Assembly: GCA_017508485.1 (NCBI GenBank) | Contig: JAFVYV010000017.1 | Span: forward strand, 1-64,000 | Direction: 5' to 3' | Length of the DNA stretch: 64,000 nucleotides | Source of the DNA: Clostridia bacterium | Lineage (GTDB): Bacteria > Bacillota > Clostridia > Christensenellales > Borkfalkiaceae | Shown here: in pieces, positions 49,595 to 60,232 of the stretch | Numbering within the stretch: position 1 is the first letter of the stretch | Layout: every line of letters starts with the position of its first letter | The notes under the pieces: generated by a model | Told to the model about the DNA's origin: nothing | Seen by the model: the letters and a program-made list of their open reading frames with translations, nothing else | The model's database searches: none | Position numbers and translations under genes: made by a program

Positions 49595-50286
49595 TGAGTA
49601 AAGGCGTTTTTCCTACTCACGTTGGCATTATAATGGATGGCAACGGCAGGTGGGCGACAAAACAAAACAAAAAAAGAACGGAAGGGCATAAGGCAGGTGC
49701 AAAAAACGTTGAGTTAATAACTAACGTTGCTTTTTCTATGGGAATTAAAACCATAACCCTTTTTGCCTTTTCTTCTGAAAATTGGAAAAGACCTAAAGAA
49801 GAAGTTGACCTTCTTTTCGGGCTACTCAAAAGATATTTTAAAACGCATATAAAAAAGATAATCAAAAACAAAATTAAGTTAAACGTAATGGGCGACTTAA
49901 CGGCGCTTCCTACTGACCTTAGAGAAATTATTGAAAAACAAATGGAAGAAACCAAGTGTTTTGATGAGCACGTTCTAAATATCGCCATAAATTACGGTGG
50001 CAGGGCAGAAATCGTAAAAGCCGTTAAAGAAGTTATAAGTAACGGGGAAGAAATAACTGAAGAAAGTATTTCAAAACACCTTTACACTTACGATTTTGGC
50101 GAACCTGAACTTATAATAAGAACAAGTGGAGAAAAGCGACTTTCAAACTTTATGCTTTATCAATCAGCCTACTCTGAATTTTATTTTACCGACGTTTTAT
50201 GGCCGGACTTTAACGAAGAGTGTTTTAAAAAGGCTATTGATGACTATATGGGTAGAGATAGGCGCTTTGGTAATATAAATGCTTAA
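49594..50286 (+). CDS. uppS: undecaprenyl diphosphate synthase
   Basis: A 230-residue cis-prenyltransferase making the lipid carrier for cell wall synthesis. THVGIIMDGNGRWATKQNKKRTEGHKAG holds the catalytic Asp and GNGRW; FAFSSENWKRP and LIIRTSGEKRLSNFMLYQSAYSEFYF are typical (E for usual GG.E..RISNFLLWQ). ATG 49594 overlaps frr, and cdsA starts eight bases before its end. Confidence 0.95.
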   Translation: MSKGVFPTHVGIIMDGNGRWATKQNKKRTEGHKAGAKNVELITNVAFSMGIKTITLFAFSSENWKRPKEEVDLLFGLLKRYFKTHIKKIIKNKIKLNVMGDLTALPTDLREIIEKQMEETKCFDEHVLNIAINYGGRAEIVKAVKEVISNGEEITEESISKHLYTYDFGEPELIIRTSGEKRLSNFMLYQSAYSEFYFTDVLWPDFNEECFKKAIDDYMGRDRRFGNINA

Positions 50287-51109
50287 AAGAACAATCACGG
50301 GCGCTTGTCTTGTAGCCGTTGTAGTCGGCTTTTTCTTTTTAAGACAAGTAGATATAAGACTTTTTGATATTTTACTTGCGCTTTTAATGGCGGTAGGTAC
50401 TTTTGAAATGCTAAGAGCCTATAAAAATAGTGGCTTCCTGTTTGGCGAAAGCAAAAATAAAAACAACCTTGCCGTTATATTAGGGGTGCTTTTTTCTTTA
50501 TCGGTAGTTCCTATTTATTTATTTTTAGATATTTTTTATTGTTTAATAGCCTATATATTATTTATCTTAATATATTTAGTACTACACCTAATATTTAAAG
50601 AAGGCAGTATCAAAGGATTTAGAAGCAGTTTACTATCAATAACCTATCCAAATGCGCTCGTGTTATTTATAGTTTTAACAAACCATTTAGAAAAAAATAG
50701 CCTAATGGCTTTAATTTTAACCTTTGTTATATCATCAGCGACCGACGTTTTTGCATATTTAGTAGGCAGTTTAATAGGTGGCAAAAAACTTTGTCCAAGA
50801 TTAAGCCCTAAAAAAACGATATCAGGCGCAGTAGGTGGACTTTTAGGTGGCATAATTTCTTGCCTAATTATTTACTTTATATTTAAGCCAACCATTTCAT
50901 TTATGCACCCTATAGTGTTTTTTGTAATCCTTGGCGTAATATCTTCAGTTTTAACGCAAATAGGCGACCTTTTTGAAAGTGGTATAAAAAGAAGATTAGG
51001 CATAAAAGATATGGGCAAAATTTTACCTGGACACGGTGGAATTTTAGATAGAATTGACGGCATTTCTTTTAACGCCGTTATTATATGGATAGCCTTTTTA
51101 TTGGTATAA
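50279..51109 (+). CDS. cdsA: phosphatidate cytidylyltransferase
   Basis: A 276-residue integral membrane enzyme that forms CDP-diacylglycerol. Seven to eight hydrophobic segments, the family signature SPKKTISGAVGGLLGG with downstream DIGDLFESGIKRRLGIKDMGKILPGHGGILDRIDG (here QIGDLFES) and catalytic acidic residues. It overlaps uppS by eight bases. Confidence 0.95.
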   Translation: MLKRTITGACLVAVVVGFFFLRQVDIRLFDILLALLMAVGTFEMLRAYKNSGFLFGESKNKNNLAVILGVLFSLSVVPIYLFLDIFYCLIAYILFILIYLVLHLIFKEGSIKGFRSSLLSITYPNALVLFIVLTNHLEKNSLMALILTFVISSATDVFAYLVGSLIGGKKLCPRLSPKKTISGAVGGLLGGIISCLIIYFIFKPTISFMHPIVFFVILGVISSVLTQIGDLFESGIKRRLGIKDMGKILPGHGGILDRIDGISFNAVIIWIAFLLV

Positions 51110-51127
51110 AAGGAAAGAAAAAAGAGT

Positions 51128-52261
51128 ATGATTAAAATAGCGTTAATAGGTGGTTTAGGGTCTATAGGAAAACAAACCCTAAACGTAGTTAGAAGACATA
51201 GCGATAAATTCAAAATAATATCTTTAGCAACTGGTAGAGCCACTAAAGAGTTTTTTGATGTAGTTATGGAATTTGCTCCTTTAGTTGCTACGGCTGAAAC
51301 TATGGTAGACGAGCCTATTAAGGTGGACGGCACGGAATTTTATTTTGGCAAGGACGCATACCTTAACGCAATTATAAAAGAAGCAGATATTTTGGTAATT
51401 TCAGTAGTTGGTTTTATCGGCTTAAAAGCCGTTCTTAAAGGACTTGAAACTAACAAAAAAATTGCCTTAGCAAACAAAGAGTGTTTAGTTTGTGGTGGCG
51501 ACCTTGTTATGAAAAAGGCTTTAGAAAATGGCGTTACCATTATACCTATTGATAGCGAACATTCTGCAATCTTTCAAGCACTTTCTTTTGACAAAAACAG
51601 AAAGTACAAAAACCTTATTTTAACTGCATCAGGTGGTGCGTTTAGGGATAAAAATAGAGAAGAGTTAAAAACGGTTAAAGCAAAGGACGCCTTAAAACAC
51701 CCTAACTGGGATATGGGCGCAAAAATAACCATTGACTCTGCAACTATGGTAAACAAAGGCTTTGAGTTTATTGAAGCAAAACATTTATTTAACGCAACAA
51801 ACGACCAAATAAAAGTGGTACTTCATAGGGAAAGTATAATTCACTCTATGGTAGAGTTTGAAGACAACGCAATTATCGCTGAACTTTCTTATCCATCAAT
51901 GGAAATTCCTATTAGTTTAGCCTTAACCTATCCTGAAAGGGTAACGGGGGACGTAAACAGTTTAGACTTTACAAAATTAGGAACACTTACTTTTGAAGAA
52001 TTAAAAGAAGGCAGATACCCTTGCTTTGATATAGTAAAAAGATGTGCGTTAGAAGGTAAAGGTTATCCTTTAGTGGTAAACGCATCAAACGAAGTTTTGG
52101 TTAAAGCCTTTTTAGAAGATAGGATTGCCTTTTTAGATATTGAAAGATATTTAGAAGAAACGATAAACGGATTTAGTGGAAAAGACCTTTCTTCTTTTGA
52201 AGAAATGGAAGAACTTGATTTATTGATAAGAGAAAAAACAACAAAAATTATAGAGGCGTAA
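51128..52261 (+). CDS. dxr: 1-deoxy-D-xylulose 5-phosphate reductoisomerase
   Basis: A 377-residue MEP-pathway enzyme that supplies isoprenoid units. NADPH loop IALIGGLGSIGKQTLNVVRRH, KEC LVCGG (ANKECLVCGG), PIDSEHSAIFQ, LTASGGAFRD, HPNWDMGAKITIDSATMVNKGFE and LHRESIIHSMVEF are typical. Its product feeds the uppS pathway encoded just upstream. Stop abuts rseP start. Confidence 0.97.
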   Translation: MIKIALIGGLGSIGKQTLNVVRRHSDKFKIISLATGRATKEFFDVVMEFAPLVATAETMVDEPIKVDGTEFYFGKDAYLNAIIKEADILVISVVGFIGLKAVLKGLETNKKIALANKECLVCGGDLVMKKALENGVTIIPIDSEHSAIFQALSFDKNRKYKNLILTASGGAFRDKNREELKTVKAKDALKHPNWDMGAKITIDSATMVNKGFEFIEAKHLFNATNDQIKVVLHRESIIHSMVEFEDNAIIAELSYPSMEIPISLALTYPERVTGDVNSLDFTKLGTLTFEELKEGRYPCFDIVKRCALEGKGYPLVVNASNEVLVKAFLEDRIAFLDIERYLEETINGFSGKDLSSFEEMEELDLLIREKTTKIIEA

Positions 52262-53368
52262 ATGACTTATTTATTATATGCAAACGCAGGAGAAGTGTTT
52301 TCTTATATAGGATATATTCTTCTTGCGATACTCGTTCTTCTCGTAATGATAACCGTTCACGAACTTGGACATTATATTACGGGAAAAATTTTTAAATTTG
52401 GAATAAACGAATTTGCAATAGGCTTTGGCCCTGCAATATTCAAGAAAAACTTAAAATCTGGGGAAAAGTTTTCTTTAAGAATTTTTCCTTTAGGTGGCTT
52501 TTGCGCATTTAAAGGGGAAGATGAAGAAATGGATGCCCCTGATGCCTTTAACAAACAAAAACCGTGGAAAAGGTTTTTAGTTTTAATTTCAGGCGCTCTT
52601 ATGAACTATTTACTTGCTTTTTTAATAATAGCAATTTCTTTTGGCGTTTACGGTCAAGCGCACCTAACAACGCACTTCGTTGAAGGGCCTACTAGCGAAT
52701 ACACGGCAGAATATTCTTTTAGTACGGACGACGTTATTTTGGAAGTTGAAGGAAAAGACGTTTATATGGTTACCGGACTTATAAAAGAACTTGACGGCAA
52801 AAAACAAGGCGACAAAGTTGACTTTGTAATTTTAACTAAAGTTAACGGCGAATATCAAAAGGTAGAAAAGCAAATAGTTTTAAGAAAGAACGCAGACTTT
52901 AAAAACATAGAACAAGTTGACCTACTTTACGAAGTTTTAGGTATTACGCCTAACGGTTTATATTCGGTTGGAATAAAAATGGGCTTTTTCAAAACAATCG
53001 GTAGGGCGTTTATGCACTCTATAGAAATTGCAGGTACAATTTTTATGGTACTTGGTCAACTTCTAACGGGTAAACTTGGTTTAGGCGCAATGGGTGGAAC
53101 GGTTACCACGATAACTGCAACTGCCGACGTAATAAAACAAGGTGGACTGTATAGCCTATTACAAATGGGCAGTTTTATAGGCGTAAACCTTGCCGTGTTC
53201 AATCTTTTACCTATACCTGCGCTTGACGGCTCAAGGGCAGTATTTACAGTAATTGAAGGTATAAGGAAAAAGCCGTTAAATAGAAAGGTTGAAAATATAA
53301 TTCACACGGTTGGTTTAGTTTTACTTTTAGCATTTGCCATACTATTAGATTTACAGCAATGTTTTTAG
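52262..53368 (+). CDS. rseP: site-2 membrane metalloprotease RseP
   Basis: A 368-residue intramembrane zinc protease. VHELGHYITGK near residue 33 has the HExxH ligands; a PDZ-like region (STDDVILEVEGKDVYMVTGL) lies near 155-195; LPIPALDGSR near 317 supplies the third ligand. It cleaves membrane-bound anti-sigma factors or leftover signal peptides. Standard location after dxr. Confidence 0.93.
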   Translation: MTYLLYANAGEVFSYIGYILLAILVLLVMITVHELGHYITGKIFKFGINEFAIGFGPAIFKKNLKSGEKFSLRIFPLGGFCAFKGEDEEMDAPDAFNKQKPWKRFLVLISGALMNYLLAFLIIAISFGVYGQAHLTTHFVEGPTSEYTAEYSFSTDDVILEVEGKDVYMVTGLIKELDGKKQGDKVDFVILTKVNGEYQKVEKQIVLRKNADFKNIEQVDLLYEVLGITPNGLYSVGIKMGFFKTIGRAFMHSIEIAGTIFMVLGQLLTGKLGLGAMGGTVTTITATADVIKQGGLYSLLQMGSFIGVNLAVFNLLPIPALDGSRAVFTVIEGIRKKPLNRKVENIIHTVGLVLLLAFAILLDLQQCF

Positions 53369-53388
53369 CAAAACACATAAAAAAATTG

Positions 53389-53418
53389 TTGACAATAAAA
53401 AAATAAGAGTGATATAAT
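53389..53418 (+). promoter_or_regulatory. gdhA promoter
   Basis: TTGACA (53389-53394) and TATAAT (53413-53418), spacer 18 bp. Confidence 0.75.
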
Positions 53419-53454
53419 TTATTTCGTTAAATTGATTATTTAGGAGAAGGAAAA

Positions 53455-54807
53455 ATGGCTATTAAAAATGAATATTTATTAAAGCTTTTAGAAGACGTAA
53501 AAAAACGTAACCAAAACGAACCAGAATTTATTCAAACTGTTACAGAAGTTTTAACAACTATTGAACCAGTTATTGAAAAAAGACCAGACTATATCAAAGC
53601 AGGTGTACTAGAAAGAATAGTAGAACCTGAAAGACAAATTATGTTTAGAGTTCCTTGGGTTGACGACAACGGTAACGTTCAAGTTAACAGAGGTTATAGA
53701 GTACAATTCAACTCTGCAATCGGTCCATACAAGGGTGGTTTAAGATTCCATCCATCTGTAAACTTAAGTATCATTAAGTTCTTAGGTTTTGAACAAACTT
53801 TCAAAAACAGCTTAACTACACTTCCTATGGGTGGTGGTAAAGGTGGCGCAGACTTTGACCCTCAAGGCAAGTCTGATGCAGAAGTTATGAGATTCTGTCA
53901 AAGCTTTATGACTGAACTTACAAGACACATTGGTCCTAACACAGACGTTCCTGCAGGGGATATCGGCGTAGGCGCAAGAGAAGTTGGTTATATGTTCGGT
54001 CAATATAAGAGATTAGCAAACGAATTCACAGGCGTTTTAACTGGTAAGGGTATTCCTTACGGTGGTTCACTAATCCGTCCTGAAGCAACAGGTTTTGGTG
54101 CAGTTTACTACACGGTAGAAATGTTAAAACACTTTGGCGATACAATTAAGGGCAAGACTGTTGTAGTATCAGGCTTCGGTAACGTTGCTTGGGGTACTGC
54201 TAAAAAGGTTGCTGAACTTGGTGGTAAGGTTATCGCTATTTCAGGTCCTGACGGATACGTATATGATGAAGAAGGTGTTGTAACTCCTGAAAAGATTGAC
54301 TACATGTTAGAAATGAGAGCATCTTGCAGAAACAGAGTTCAAGATTATGCTGATAAGTTTGGAGTTCCTTTCTTCGCAGGTCAAAAACCTTGGGGCTTAA
54401 AGGCTGATATCTTAATGCCTTGCGCAACTCAAAACGAAGTTGATATGAAAGAAGCAAAAGAAATCGTTGCAAACGGTATCAAGTACTACGTAGAAGTTTC
54501 AAATATGCCAACTACTAACGAAGCAGTTGCATACTTAAAAGAAAACGGCGTTATCGTTGCTCCATCTAAAGCAGTTAACGCAGGTGGCGTAGCAGTTTCA
54601 GGTTTAGAAATGAGCCAAAACTCAATGCGTTACAGTTGGTCAGCTGAAGAAGTTGATGAAAAGTTAAAGTCAATTATGGCTAACATCTTCGCAAACAGCA
54701 TTAAGGCTGCAAACGAATACGGCTTAGGTGACGATTTAGTAGCAGGTGCAAACATTGCAGGCTTTATTAAAGTTGCTGAAGCAATGAAGGCACAAGGTTG
54801 TTGCTAA
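53455..54807 (+). CDS. gdhA: glutamate dehydrogenase
   Basis: A 450-residue hexameric enzyme linking 2-oxoglutarate and ammonium to glutamate. GYRVQFNSAIGPYKGGLRFHPSVN, PMGGGKGGADFDPQGKSD with the catalytic Lys, DVPAGDIGVGAREVGYMFG and GFGNVAWGTAKK nucleotide loop are typical. The 450-residue length and sequence match the NADP-type biosynthetic class I form. Strong AGGAGAAGG site. Confidence 0.97.
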   Translation: MAIKNEYLLKLLEDVKKRNQNEPEFIQTVTEVLTTIEPVIEKRPDYIKAGVLERIVEPERQIMFRVPWVDDNGNVQVNRGYRVQFNSAIGPYKGGLRFHPSVNLSIIKFLGFEQTFKNSLTTLPMGGGKGGADFDPQGKSDAEVMRFCQSFMTELTRHIGPNTDVPAGDIGVGAREVGYMFGQYKRLANEFTGVLTGKGIPYGGSLIRPEATGFGAVYYTVEMLKHFGDTIKGKTVVVSGFGNVAWGTAKKVAELGGKVIAISGPDGYVYDEEGVVTPEKIDYMLEMRASCRNRVQDYADKFGVPFFAGQKPWGLKADILMPCATQNEVDMKEAKEIVANGIKYYVEVSNMPTTNEAVAYLKENGVIVAPSKAVNAGGVAVSGLEMSQNSMRYSWSAEEVDEKLKSIMANIFANSIKAANEYGLGDDLVAGANIAGFIKVAEAMKAQGCC

Positions 54808-54842
54808 TATATACATTATATATAATATAAGGAGAAACAAAA

Positions 54843-55037
54843 ATGGGAAAGATTACTGAAAACACAACTATTTTTGAAGCATTACAAATAAATCCAAATG
54901 CAGGTACCATTTTACAACAATATGGTATGCATTGTTTAGGTTGCGCTTTAGCACACGGTGAAACTGTTGGCGAAGCAGCTGGTGTTCACGGCGCCGACCT
55001 TGAAGATTTACTTGAAAAGTTAAACGACGTTGAATAA
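54843..55037 (+). CDS. DUF1858 protein
   Basis: A 64-residue protein with the DUF1858 pattern (ITENTTIFEALQINPNAGTILQQYGMHCLGCALAHGETVGEAAGVHG). The CLGC pair may bind a metal or be redox active; related domains sit beside hybrid cluster or ScdA-type proteins. Same transcript as gdhA is likely (35-bp gap with a good site). Confidence 0.9.
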   Translation: MGKITENTTIFEALQINPNAGTILQQYGMHCLGCALAHGETVGEAAGVHGADLEDLLEKLNDVE

Positions 55038-55059
55038 TTAACTATTAAAAAGAATAAAA

Positions 55060-55097
55060 AGTAGTAGTCAAATCGGCTACTACTTGTTCTTTTTTTA
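55060..55097 (+). terminator. terminator
   Basis: AAGTAGTAG and CTACTACTT, then TGTTCTTTTTTT. Confidence 0.75.
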
Positions 55098-55198
55098 ATA
55101 ACAAAAGCATTTTATTGTGGTGTAGAAAGGGGCAAAAATACAACATATTGTGCCCTAAAAAATATTTAAAAAAAATTAAAAAAACAGCTAAAAATCAG

Positions 55199-55227
55199 TT
55201 GACTTATATTGACAAGTTTTGTATAAT
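55199..55227 (+). promoter_or_regulatory. S10 operon promoter
   Basis: TTGACT (55199-55204) and TATAAT (55222-55227), spacer 17 bp; a second TTGACA at 55209 is too close to the -10 box. Confidence 0.7.
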
Positions 55228-55233
55228 GAACAA

Positions 55234-55402
55234 GCTGTGTAATATGGGTTGAAGCGGAAAGTTACTTCAAATTACTTTGTAAAAGATAATTTCTGCTGAC
55301 AAATGTAGGGGCTAGACTCCTGCGACTAACTTCAAATAAAGGAAATTTTGGTCATTCGCAGCGACTTAAAAAAGTTTTAAGTATCAGCGAATGATTTTTT
55401 TA
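55234..55402 (+). promoter_or_regulatory. S10-operon leader with attenuator
   Basis: About 170 nt of structured leader end in a terminator: TCATTCGC (55352-55359) with GCGAATGA (55387-55394), an inner ACTTAAAA/TTTTAAGT stem, then seven T. L4 control of the S10 operon by leader attenuation is known in other bacteria; here the regulator is inferred. The rest of 55038-55466 has no gene. Confidence 0.65.
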
Positions 55403-55466
55403 TTTTCTAAGTTTGACACACACGGCAAAGTTTACGAAACGTTAGTATAAATGGAGGAATCAAAAA

Positions 55467-55766
55467 ATGGCAAGTCAAAAAATTAGAATTAAGCTTGTAT
55501 CTTACGACCACGAAATGGTTGACCAAGCAGCACAAAAGATTATTACTGTAATGAAAGAATCTGGTGCAAAAATTAGTGGACCTATTCCACTACCAACTGA
55601 GAAGGAAATAATAACTATTCTTCGTTCTCCACACAAATATAAGGACAGCAGAGAACAGTTTGAAATTAGAACTCATAAAAGACTTATCGATATTTACAGC
55701 CCTAACATTAATCTATTAAATAGCATTAATTTACCAGCAGGCGTTGATATTAAGATAAAACTATAA
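55467..55766 (+). CDS. rpsJ: 30S ribosomal protein S10
   Basis: A 99-residue small-subunit head protein, also NusE in antitermination. [60 protein letters not shown] are typical. First gene of the S10 operon after the attenuated leader. Confidence 0.97.
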   Translation: MASQKIRIKLVSYDHEMVDQAAQKIITVMKESGAKISGPIPLPTEKEIITILRSPHKYKDSREQFEIRTHKRLIDIYSPNINLLNSINLPAGVDIKIKL

Positions 55767-55799
55767 CAATTATATATTATATGGAGGTGAACTTTATCT

Positions 55800-56432
55800 A
55801 TGAATAAAGCAATCATTGGAAAGAAGTTGGGGATGACACAATTGTTCGCCCCAGACGGTACGGTAATTCCCGTTACTGTTGTTGAGGCAGGTCCATGCCC
55901 AATCGTTCAAGTTAAGTCATTAGAAAGAGACGGTTACACAGCAATAAAGCTCGGTTTTGACGAAACTAACGAAAAGAAGCTTTCTAAACCAGCAATGGGT
56001 CAATTTAAGAAAGCAGGCGTAGCTCCTCAAAAAGTATTAAAGGAATTCAGAGTAGAAGATACTACTGAATACGAAGTAGGTAAGATGATTACTGTTGAAA
56101 CTTTCGCAGCAGGCGACAAGGTTGACGTATCAGGTTTAACAAAAGGTCACGGTTTCACAGGTGTTATCAAAAGATGGAACAACCACAGACTTAAGGAAAC
56201 ACACGGTGTAGGTCCTGTACACAGAGAAGTAGGTTCTATGGGTGCAAACAGCTCACCATCAAGAGTTTTCAAGGGCAAGAAGATGGCTGGTCAATACGGT
56301 CATGAAAAGGTTACAATCCAAAATCTTGAAATAGTAAAAGTCGACGTAGAAAGAAACGCACTTTTGATTAAGGGTGCTATCCCAGGTCCAGTTAAGGGTA
56401 TAGTAACTATCGAAACTAGCGTAAAGGCTTAA
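55800..56432 (+). CDS. rplC: 50S ribosomal protein L3
   Basis: A 210-residue protein near the peptidyl transferase centre. [28 protein letters not shown] and [11 protein letters not shown], then [23 protein letters not shown] are typical. Standard second gene of the operon. Confidence 0.97.
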   Translation: MNKAIIGKKLGMTQLFAPDGTVIPVTVVEAGPCPIVQVKSLERDGYTAIKLGFDETNEKKLSKPAMGQFKKAGVAPQKVLKEFRVEDTTEYEVGKMITVETFAAGDKVDVSGLTKGHGFTGVIKRWNNHRLKETHGVGPVHREVGSMGANSSPSRVFKGKKMAGQYGHEKVTIQNLEIVKVDVERNALLIKGAIPGPVKGIVTIETSVKA

Positions 56433-56445
56433 GGAGAAAAGAGTT

Positions 56446-57072
56446 ATGCCACAAGTTAAATTATACAACATGAACGCAAAGGAAGTTGGTACGCTTGAAT
56501 TAAACGACGAATTATTCAACATTGAATATAACGAATCAGTTATTCACCAAGCAGTAGTAACAAGACTTGCAAATGAAAGACAAGGCACAAAGAGCACCTT
56601 AACCCGTAGCGAAGTAAGAGGCGGTGGTGCAAAACCTTGGAGACAAAAGGGTACAGGTAGAGCAAGACAAGGTTCAATCAGAAGTCCACAATGGGTACAC
56701 GGTGGCGTTGTATTTGCTCCAAAGTCAAGAGACTTCTCAAAGAAGATGAACGTAACTGCAAGAAGAATTGCTATTTTCTCAGCACTTTCTCAAAAAATCA
56801 GAGATAATGAAGTTATCTTTATCGACGATATTAAAGTAAGCGCACCAAAGACAAAGGAAATGGTAGCTTTCTTAAAAGCGTTTAACCTTGACAAAACGGT
56901 ATTGATGGTTATGAACAATAACGACGAAGCAGTATTAAGAGCAGCATCTAACTTAGAAAAGCTTAGCACTCTTCCAGTTGAACAACTCAATACTTATGAT
57001 ATCGTAAAAAACAACAAGCTTGTAATTTCTAAGCAAGCAGTAGAAAAGTTAGAGGAGGTTTACGGAGAATAA
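56446..57072 (+). CDS. rplD: 50S ribosomal protein L4
   Basis: A 208-residue exit-tunnel protein and likely operon regulator. RGGGAKPWRQKGTGRARQGSIRSPQWVHGG is the conserved loop. The last base of its stop is the first base of rplW (TAATG). Confidence 0.97.
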   Translation: MPQVKLYNMNAKEVGTLELNDELFNIEYNESVIHQAVVTRLANERQGTKSTLTRSEVRGGGAKPWRQKGTGRARQGSIRSPQWVHGGVVFAPKSRDFSKKMNVTARRIAIFSALSQKIRDNEVIFIDDIKVSAPKTKEMVAFLKAFNLDKTVLMVMNNNDEAVLRAASNLEKLSTLPVEQLNTYDIVKNNKLVISKQAVEKLEEVYGE

Positions 57073-57362
57073 TGAACGCTAGAGATGTTATTATTAGACC
57101 GTTGCTTTCAGAAAAAAGCTATGCGGGAATACAAGAAAAGAACTATGCATTTGTAGTTGCAAAGAGCGCAAACAAAACTCAAATCAAACTTGCAATTGAA
57201 GAAATCTTCGGTGTAAAAGTTGCAAGAGTTAACACAGTTAACGTAATGGGTAAGTTAAAGAGAATGGGAAGAAACGAAGGTTTTACTCCAGCTTACAAAA
57301 AGGCAATCGTGCAATTAGCAAAAGACAGTAAGTCAATCGAATTCTTCGATTCGTTATCATAA
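57072..57362 (+). CDS. rplW: 50S ribosomal protein L23
   Basis: A 96-residue exit-site protein that docks trigger factor and [28 protein letters not shown] and [27 protein letters not shown] are typical. Confidence 0.97.
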   Translation: MNARDVIIRPLLSEKSYAGIQEKNYAFVVAKSANKTQIKLAIEEIFGVKVARVNTVNVMGKLKRMGRNEGFTPAYKKAIVQLAKDSKSIEFFDSLS

Positions 57363-57381
57363 AAACGGAGGAAAACTTAAA

Positions 57382-58209
57382 ATGGCTATTAAAAGATATA
57401 AACCGACTTCATCAGCGCGTCGTTTTATGACGATTAACGCTAAAACTGAAGTTACTACAGATAAGCCTCAAAAGTCTTTATTAGAAGACCAAAGACACTC
57501 TGGTGGTAGAAACGCCGCTGGTAGAATCACCGTTAGACATATCGGTGGAGGCAACAAGAGAAAGTATCGTATCATAGATTTCAAAAGAAATAAGGACGGA
57601 ATTCCAGCAACGGTTAAAACAATCGAATACGATCCAAACCGTAGCGCAAACATCGCACTTCTTTTCTACGCTGACGGCGCAAAGAGATATATCTTAGCTC
57701 CAGTAGGCTTAAACGTAGGCGACGTTATTATGAGTGGTGAAAATGCAGATATCAAAGTTGGTAACGCACTTCCACTAAACAATATTCCAGTAGGTACGGT
57801 TATCCACAATATCGAAATGCAACCAGGTAAAGGTGGTCAAATTGCAAGATCTGCAGGTATGGCTGCTCAACTAATGGCAAGAGAAGGTAAGTACGCAACA
57901 ATCAAAATGCCAAGTGGTGAAATGAGATATATTTTAGCAACTTGTAAGGCAACAATTGGTCAAGTTGGTAACTTAGAACACGAAATCGTAAGAATTGGTA
58001 AAGCAGGTAAGACGAGACATATGGGTATTCGTCCTACAGTAAGAGGTTCAGTTATGAACCCATGCGACCACCCTCACGGTGGTGGTGAAGGTAAGTCACC
58101 AATCGGTAGACCAGGCCCAGTTACTCCTTGGGGTAAACCAGCACTTGGCTACAAGACTAGAAAACATAAGAAAGCTTCTGATAAGCTTATTATTACAAGA
58201 ATTAACTAA
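57382..58209 (+). CDS. rplB: 50S ribosomal protein L2
   Basis: A 275-residue subunit-interface protein. [36 protein letters not shown] and [16 protein letters not shown]-like [19 protein letters not shown] are present; the Cys in place of Val/Ala before DHPHGG is a common variant. Confidence 0.97.
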   Translation: MAIKRYKPTSSARRFMTINAKTEVTTDKPQKSLLEDQRHSGGRNAAGRITVRHIGGGNKRKYRIIDFKRNKDGIPATVKTIEYDPNRSANIALLFYADGAKRYILAPVGLNVGDVIMSGENADIKVGNALPLNNIPVGTVIHNIEMQPGKGGQIARSAGMAAQLMAREGKYATIKMPSGEMRYILATCKATIGQVGNLEHEIVRIGKAGKTRHMGIRPTVRGSVMNPCDHPHGGGEGKSPIGRPGPVTPWGKPALGYKTRKHKKASDKLIITRIN

Positions 58210-58223
58210 AGGAGGGAGATAAA

Positions 58224-58502
58224 ATGAGTAGAAGTATTAAAAAAGGTCCATACGTGGAAGCAAAACTCTTAAAGAGAATTGAAGAACTTAACGCTCAAAA
58301 CGACAAGAAAGTATTAAAAACTTGGTCAAGAGCATCTACAATATTCCCTCAAATGGTTGGTCATACAATTGCCGTTTACGATGGAAGAAAACACGTTCCA
58401 GTATACGTAACGGAAGATATGGTTGGTTGCAAATTAGGTGAATTCGCACCAACAAGAACATTTAAGGGACACGCCGGTGATAAATCAACCGGTGGCAAAT
58501 AG
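58224..58502 (+). CDS. rpsS: 30S ribosomal protein S19
   Basis: A 92-residue head protein. [50 protein letters not shown] and [14 protein letters not shown] are typical. GGAGG precedes the start. Confidence 0.97.
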   Translation: MSRSIKKGPYVEAKLLKRIEELNAQNDKKVLKTWSRASTIFPQMVGHTIAVYDGRKHVPVYVTEDMVGCKLGEFAPTRTFKGHAGDKSTGGK

Positions 58503-58514
58503 GAGGTCTAAGTC

Positions 58515-58901
58515 ATGGCTAAGAATACAAAATTAAAGGCTCAAAAGAGAGCAGAAAATAAAGACAATAGACCAAAGGCAATAGCAAAGCACGTAAGAAT
58601 TTCTCCTTACAAAGTAAGAATCGTTCTTGACTTAATTAGAGGCAAGAGCTATAGAGAAGCTGAAGCTATTCTTGCAAACCTTTCTAAATCATCAGCAGAA
58701 CCAATTAAAAAGGTATTAGATTCTGCTGCAGCAAACGCAGAACACAATTTAGGAATGGATAAGGAAAACTTATTCGTTGCGGCATGCTTTGCGGACCAAG
58801 GTCCTACATTAAAGAGAGTAATGCCAAGAGCACAAGGCAGAGCCTTCAGAATTTTAAAGCGCACAAGTCACATCACCGTGATTTTAGATGCAAAGGCTTA
58901 A
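58515..58901 (+). CDS. rplV: 50S ribosomal protein L22
   Basis: A 128-residue tunnel protein. [29 protein letters not shown] and [21 protein letters not shown] are typical. A 15-residue Lys-rich N-terminal extension precedes the usual start region. Confidence 0.97.
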   Translation: MAKNTKLKAQKRAENKDNRPKAIAKHVRISPYKVRIVLDLIRGKSYREAEAILANLSKSSAEPIKKVLDSAAANAEHNLGMDKENLFVAACFADQGPTLKRVMPRAQGRAFRILKRTSHITVILDAKA

Positions 58902-58910
58902 GGAGGAATT

Positions 58911-59579
58911 ATGGGACAAAAAGTTAATCCACACGGCTTAAGAGTGGGCGTTATAAAAGATTGGGATACGCAATGGTTTGCGTCTAAAAAAGATTTTGCT
59001 GCATTCATTAAGGAAGACTACGAAATTAGAACTTTCTTAAAGAAGAAGTACTATCAAGCTGCAATTTCAAAGATTATCATTGAAAGAGCTGCTCAAAAAC
59101 TTGTTATCACAATTCACACTGGTAGACCAGGCGTTCTAATTGGTAAACAAGGTAGCGAAATTGAAGTAATTAAAAAGGGCGTTGCAAAATTATCAGCAAG
59201 CAAACAAATTTCAGTAAACATTATTGAAGTTAAAAAGCCTGATAGTGATGCACAATTAACAGTAGAAGCAATTGCTGCTCAAATTGAAAAGAGAGTATCT
59301 TTCAGAAGAGCAATGAAACAAGCAATTTCAAGATCTATGAGAAGTGGTATCAAGGGTATCAAAGTAATGGTAAGCGGTCGTCTTGACGGTGCAGAAATCG
59401 CAAGAAGTGAAAGTTACCATGAAGGTTCAATTCCTCTTCAAACACTCCGTGCAGACATTGATTACGGTTTTGGTGAAGCGCATACTACTTTCGGTGTAAT
59501 CGGTATCAAATGCTGGATTTATAAAGGCGAAGTTATCGGTGCACCAAAGAAGAAACTAGCTGAAGGAGGCGAAGCATAA
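58911..59579 (+). CDS. rpsC: 30S ribosomal protein S3
   Basis: A 222-residue protein with a KH domain. [41 protein letters not shown] and [31 protein letters not shown] are typical. Standard location. Confidence 0.97.
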   Translation: MGQKVNPHGLRVGVIKDWDTQWFASKKDFAAFIKEDYEIRTFLKKKYYQAAISKIIIERAAQKLVITIHTGRPGVLIGKQGSEIEVIKKGVAKLSASKQISVNIIEVKKPDSDAQLTVEAIAAQIEKRVSFRRAMKQAISRSMRSGIKGIKVMVSGRLDGAEIARSESYHEGSIPLQTLRADIDYGFGEAHTTFGVIGIKCWIYKGEVIGAPKKKLAEGGEA

Positions 59580-59581
59580 TT

Positions 59582-60025
59582 ATGTTAATGCCAAAAAGAG
59601 TTAAAAGAAGAAGAGTACACCGTGGTAGAATGACGGGTAAATGTAATAAGGGTAATCAAATAGCTTACGGCGAATACGGTTTAGTAGCTTTAGAACCAGC
59701 TTGGATTAAATCTAACCAAATCGAAGCAGCACGTATTGCTATGACAAGATTTATCAAGAGAGGCGGTAAAGTTTGGATTGATATATTCCCTCACAAACCA
59801 ATAACAAAGAAACCTGCTGACAGCCGTATGGGTAGTGGTAAAGGTTCAGTTGAATATTGGGTAGCAGTAGTAAAACCAGGTAGAGTTATGTTCGAAATGT
59901 CAGGCGTACCTGAAGATATTGCAAAAGAAGCTATGAGACTTGCAGGTAGCAAACTTCCAATCAAAACGAAGTTTGTTAAGAGAGAAGTAGCACAAGAAAT
60001 AAAAGAAGAAGGCGGTGAAGGTTAA
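59582..60025 (+). CDS. rplP: 50S ribosomal protein L16
   Basis: A 147-residue protein near the A-site tRNA elbow. [20 protein letters not shown] start is the conserved form, then [24 protein letters not shown] and [20 protein letters not shown]. Stop overlaps rpmC ATG. Confidence 0.97.
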   Translation: MLMPKRVKRRRVHRGRMTGKCNKGNQIAYGEYGLVALEPAWIKSNQIEAARIAMTRFIKRGGKVWIDIFPHKPITKKPADSRMGSGKGSVEYWVAVVKPGRVMFEMSGVPEDIAKEAMRLAGSKLPIKTKFVKREVAQEIKEEGGEG

Positions 60026-60219
60026 TGAAAGCAAAAGAACTTCATGGTTTAACAAATGAAGAATTAAATACAAAGCTTGGCGAATTAAAGGAAGAATTAT
60101 TTAACCTTCGTTTCCGTCATGCAACCGGTCAATTAGAAAATCCGGTAGCCTTAAGAACTTGCAAAAAAGATATTGCAAGAATTCAAACAATTCTCCGTCA
60201 AAGAGAATTAAAGGCTTAA
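60025..60219 (+). CDS. rpmC: 50S ribosomal protein L29
   Basis: A 64-residue two-helix exit-site protein ([37 protein letters not shown]). Standard order. Confidence 0.96.
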   Translation: MKAKELHGLTNEELNTKLGELKEELFNLRFRHATGQLENPVALRTCKKDIARIQTILRQRELKA

Positions 60220-60232
60220 GGGGAGGTTTAAT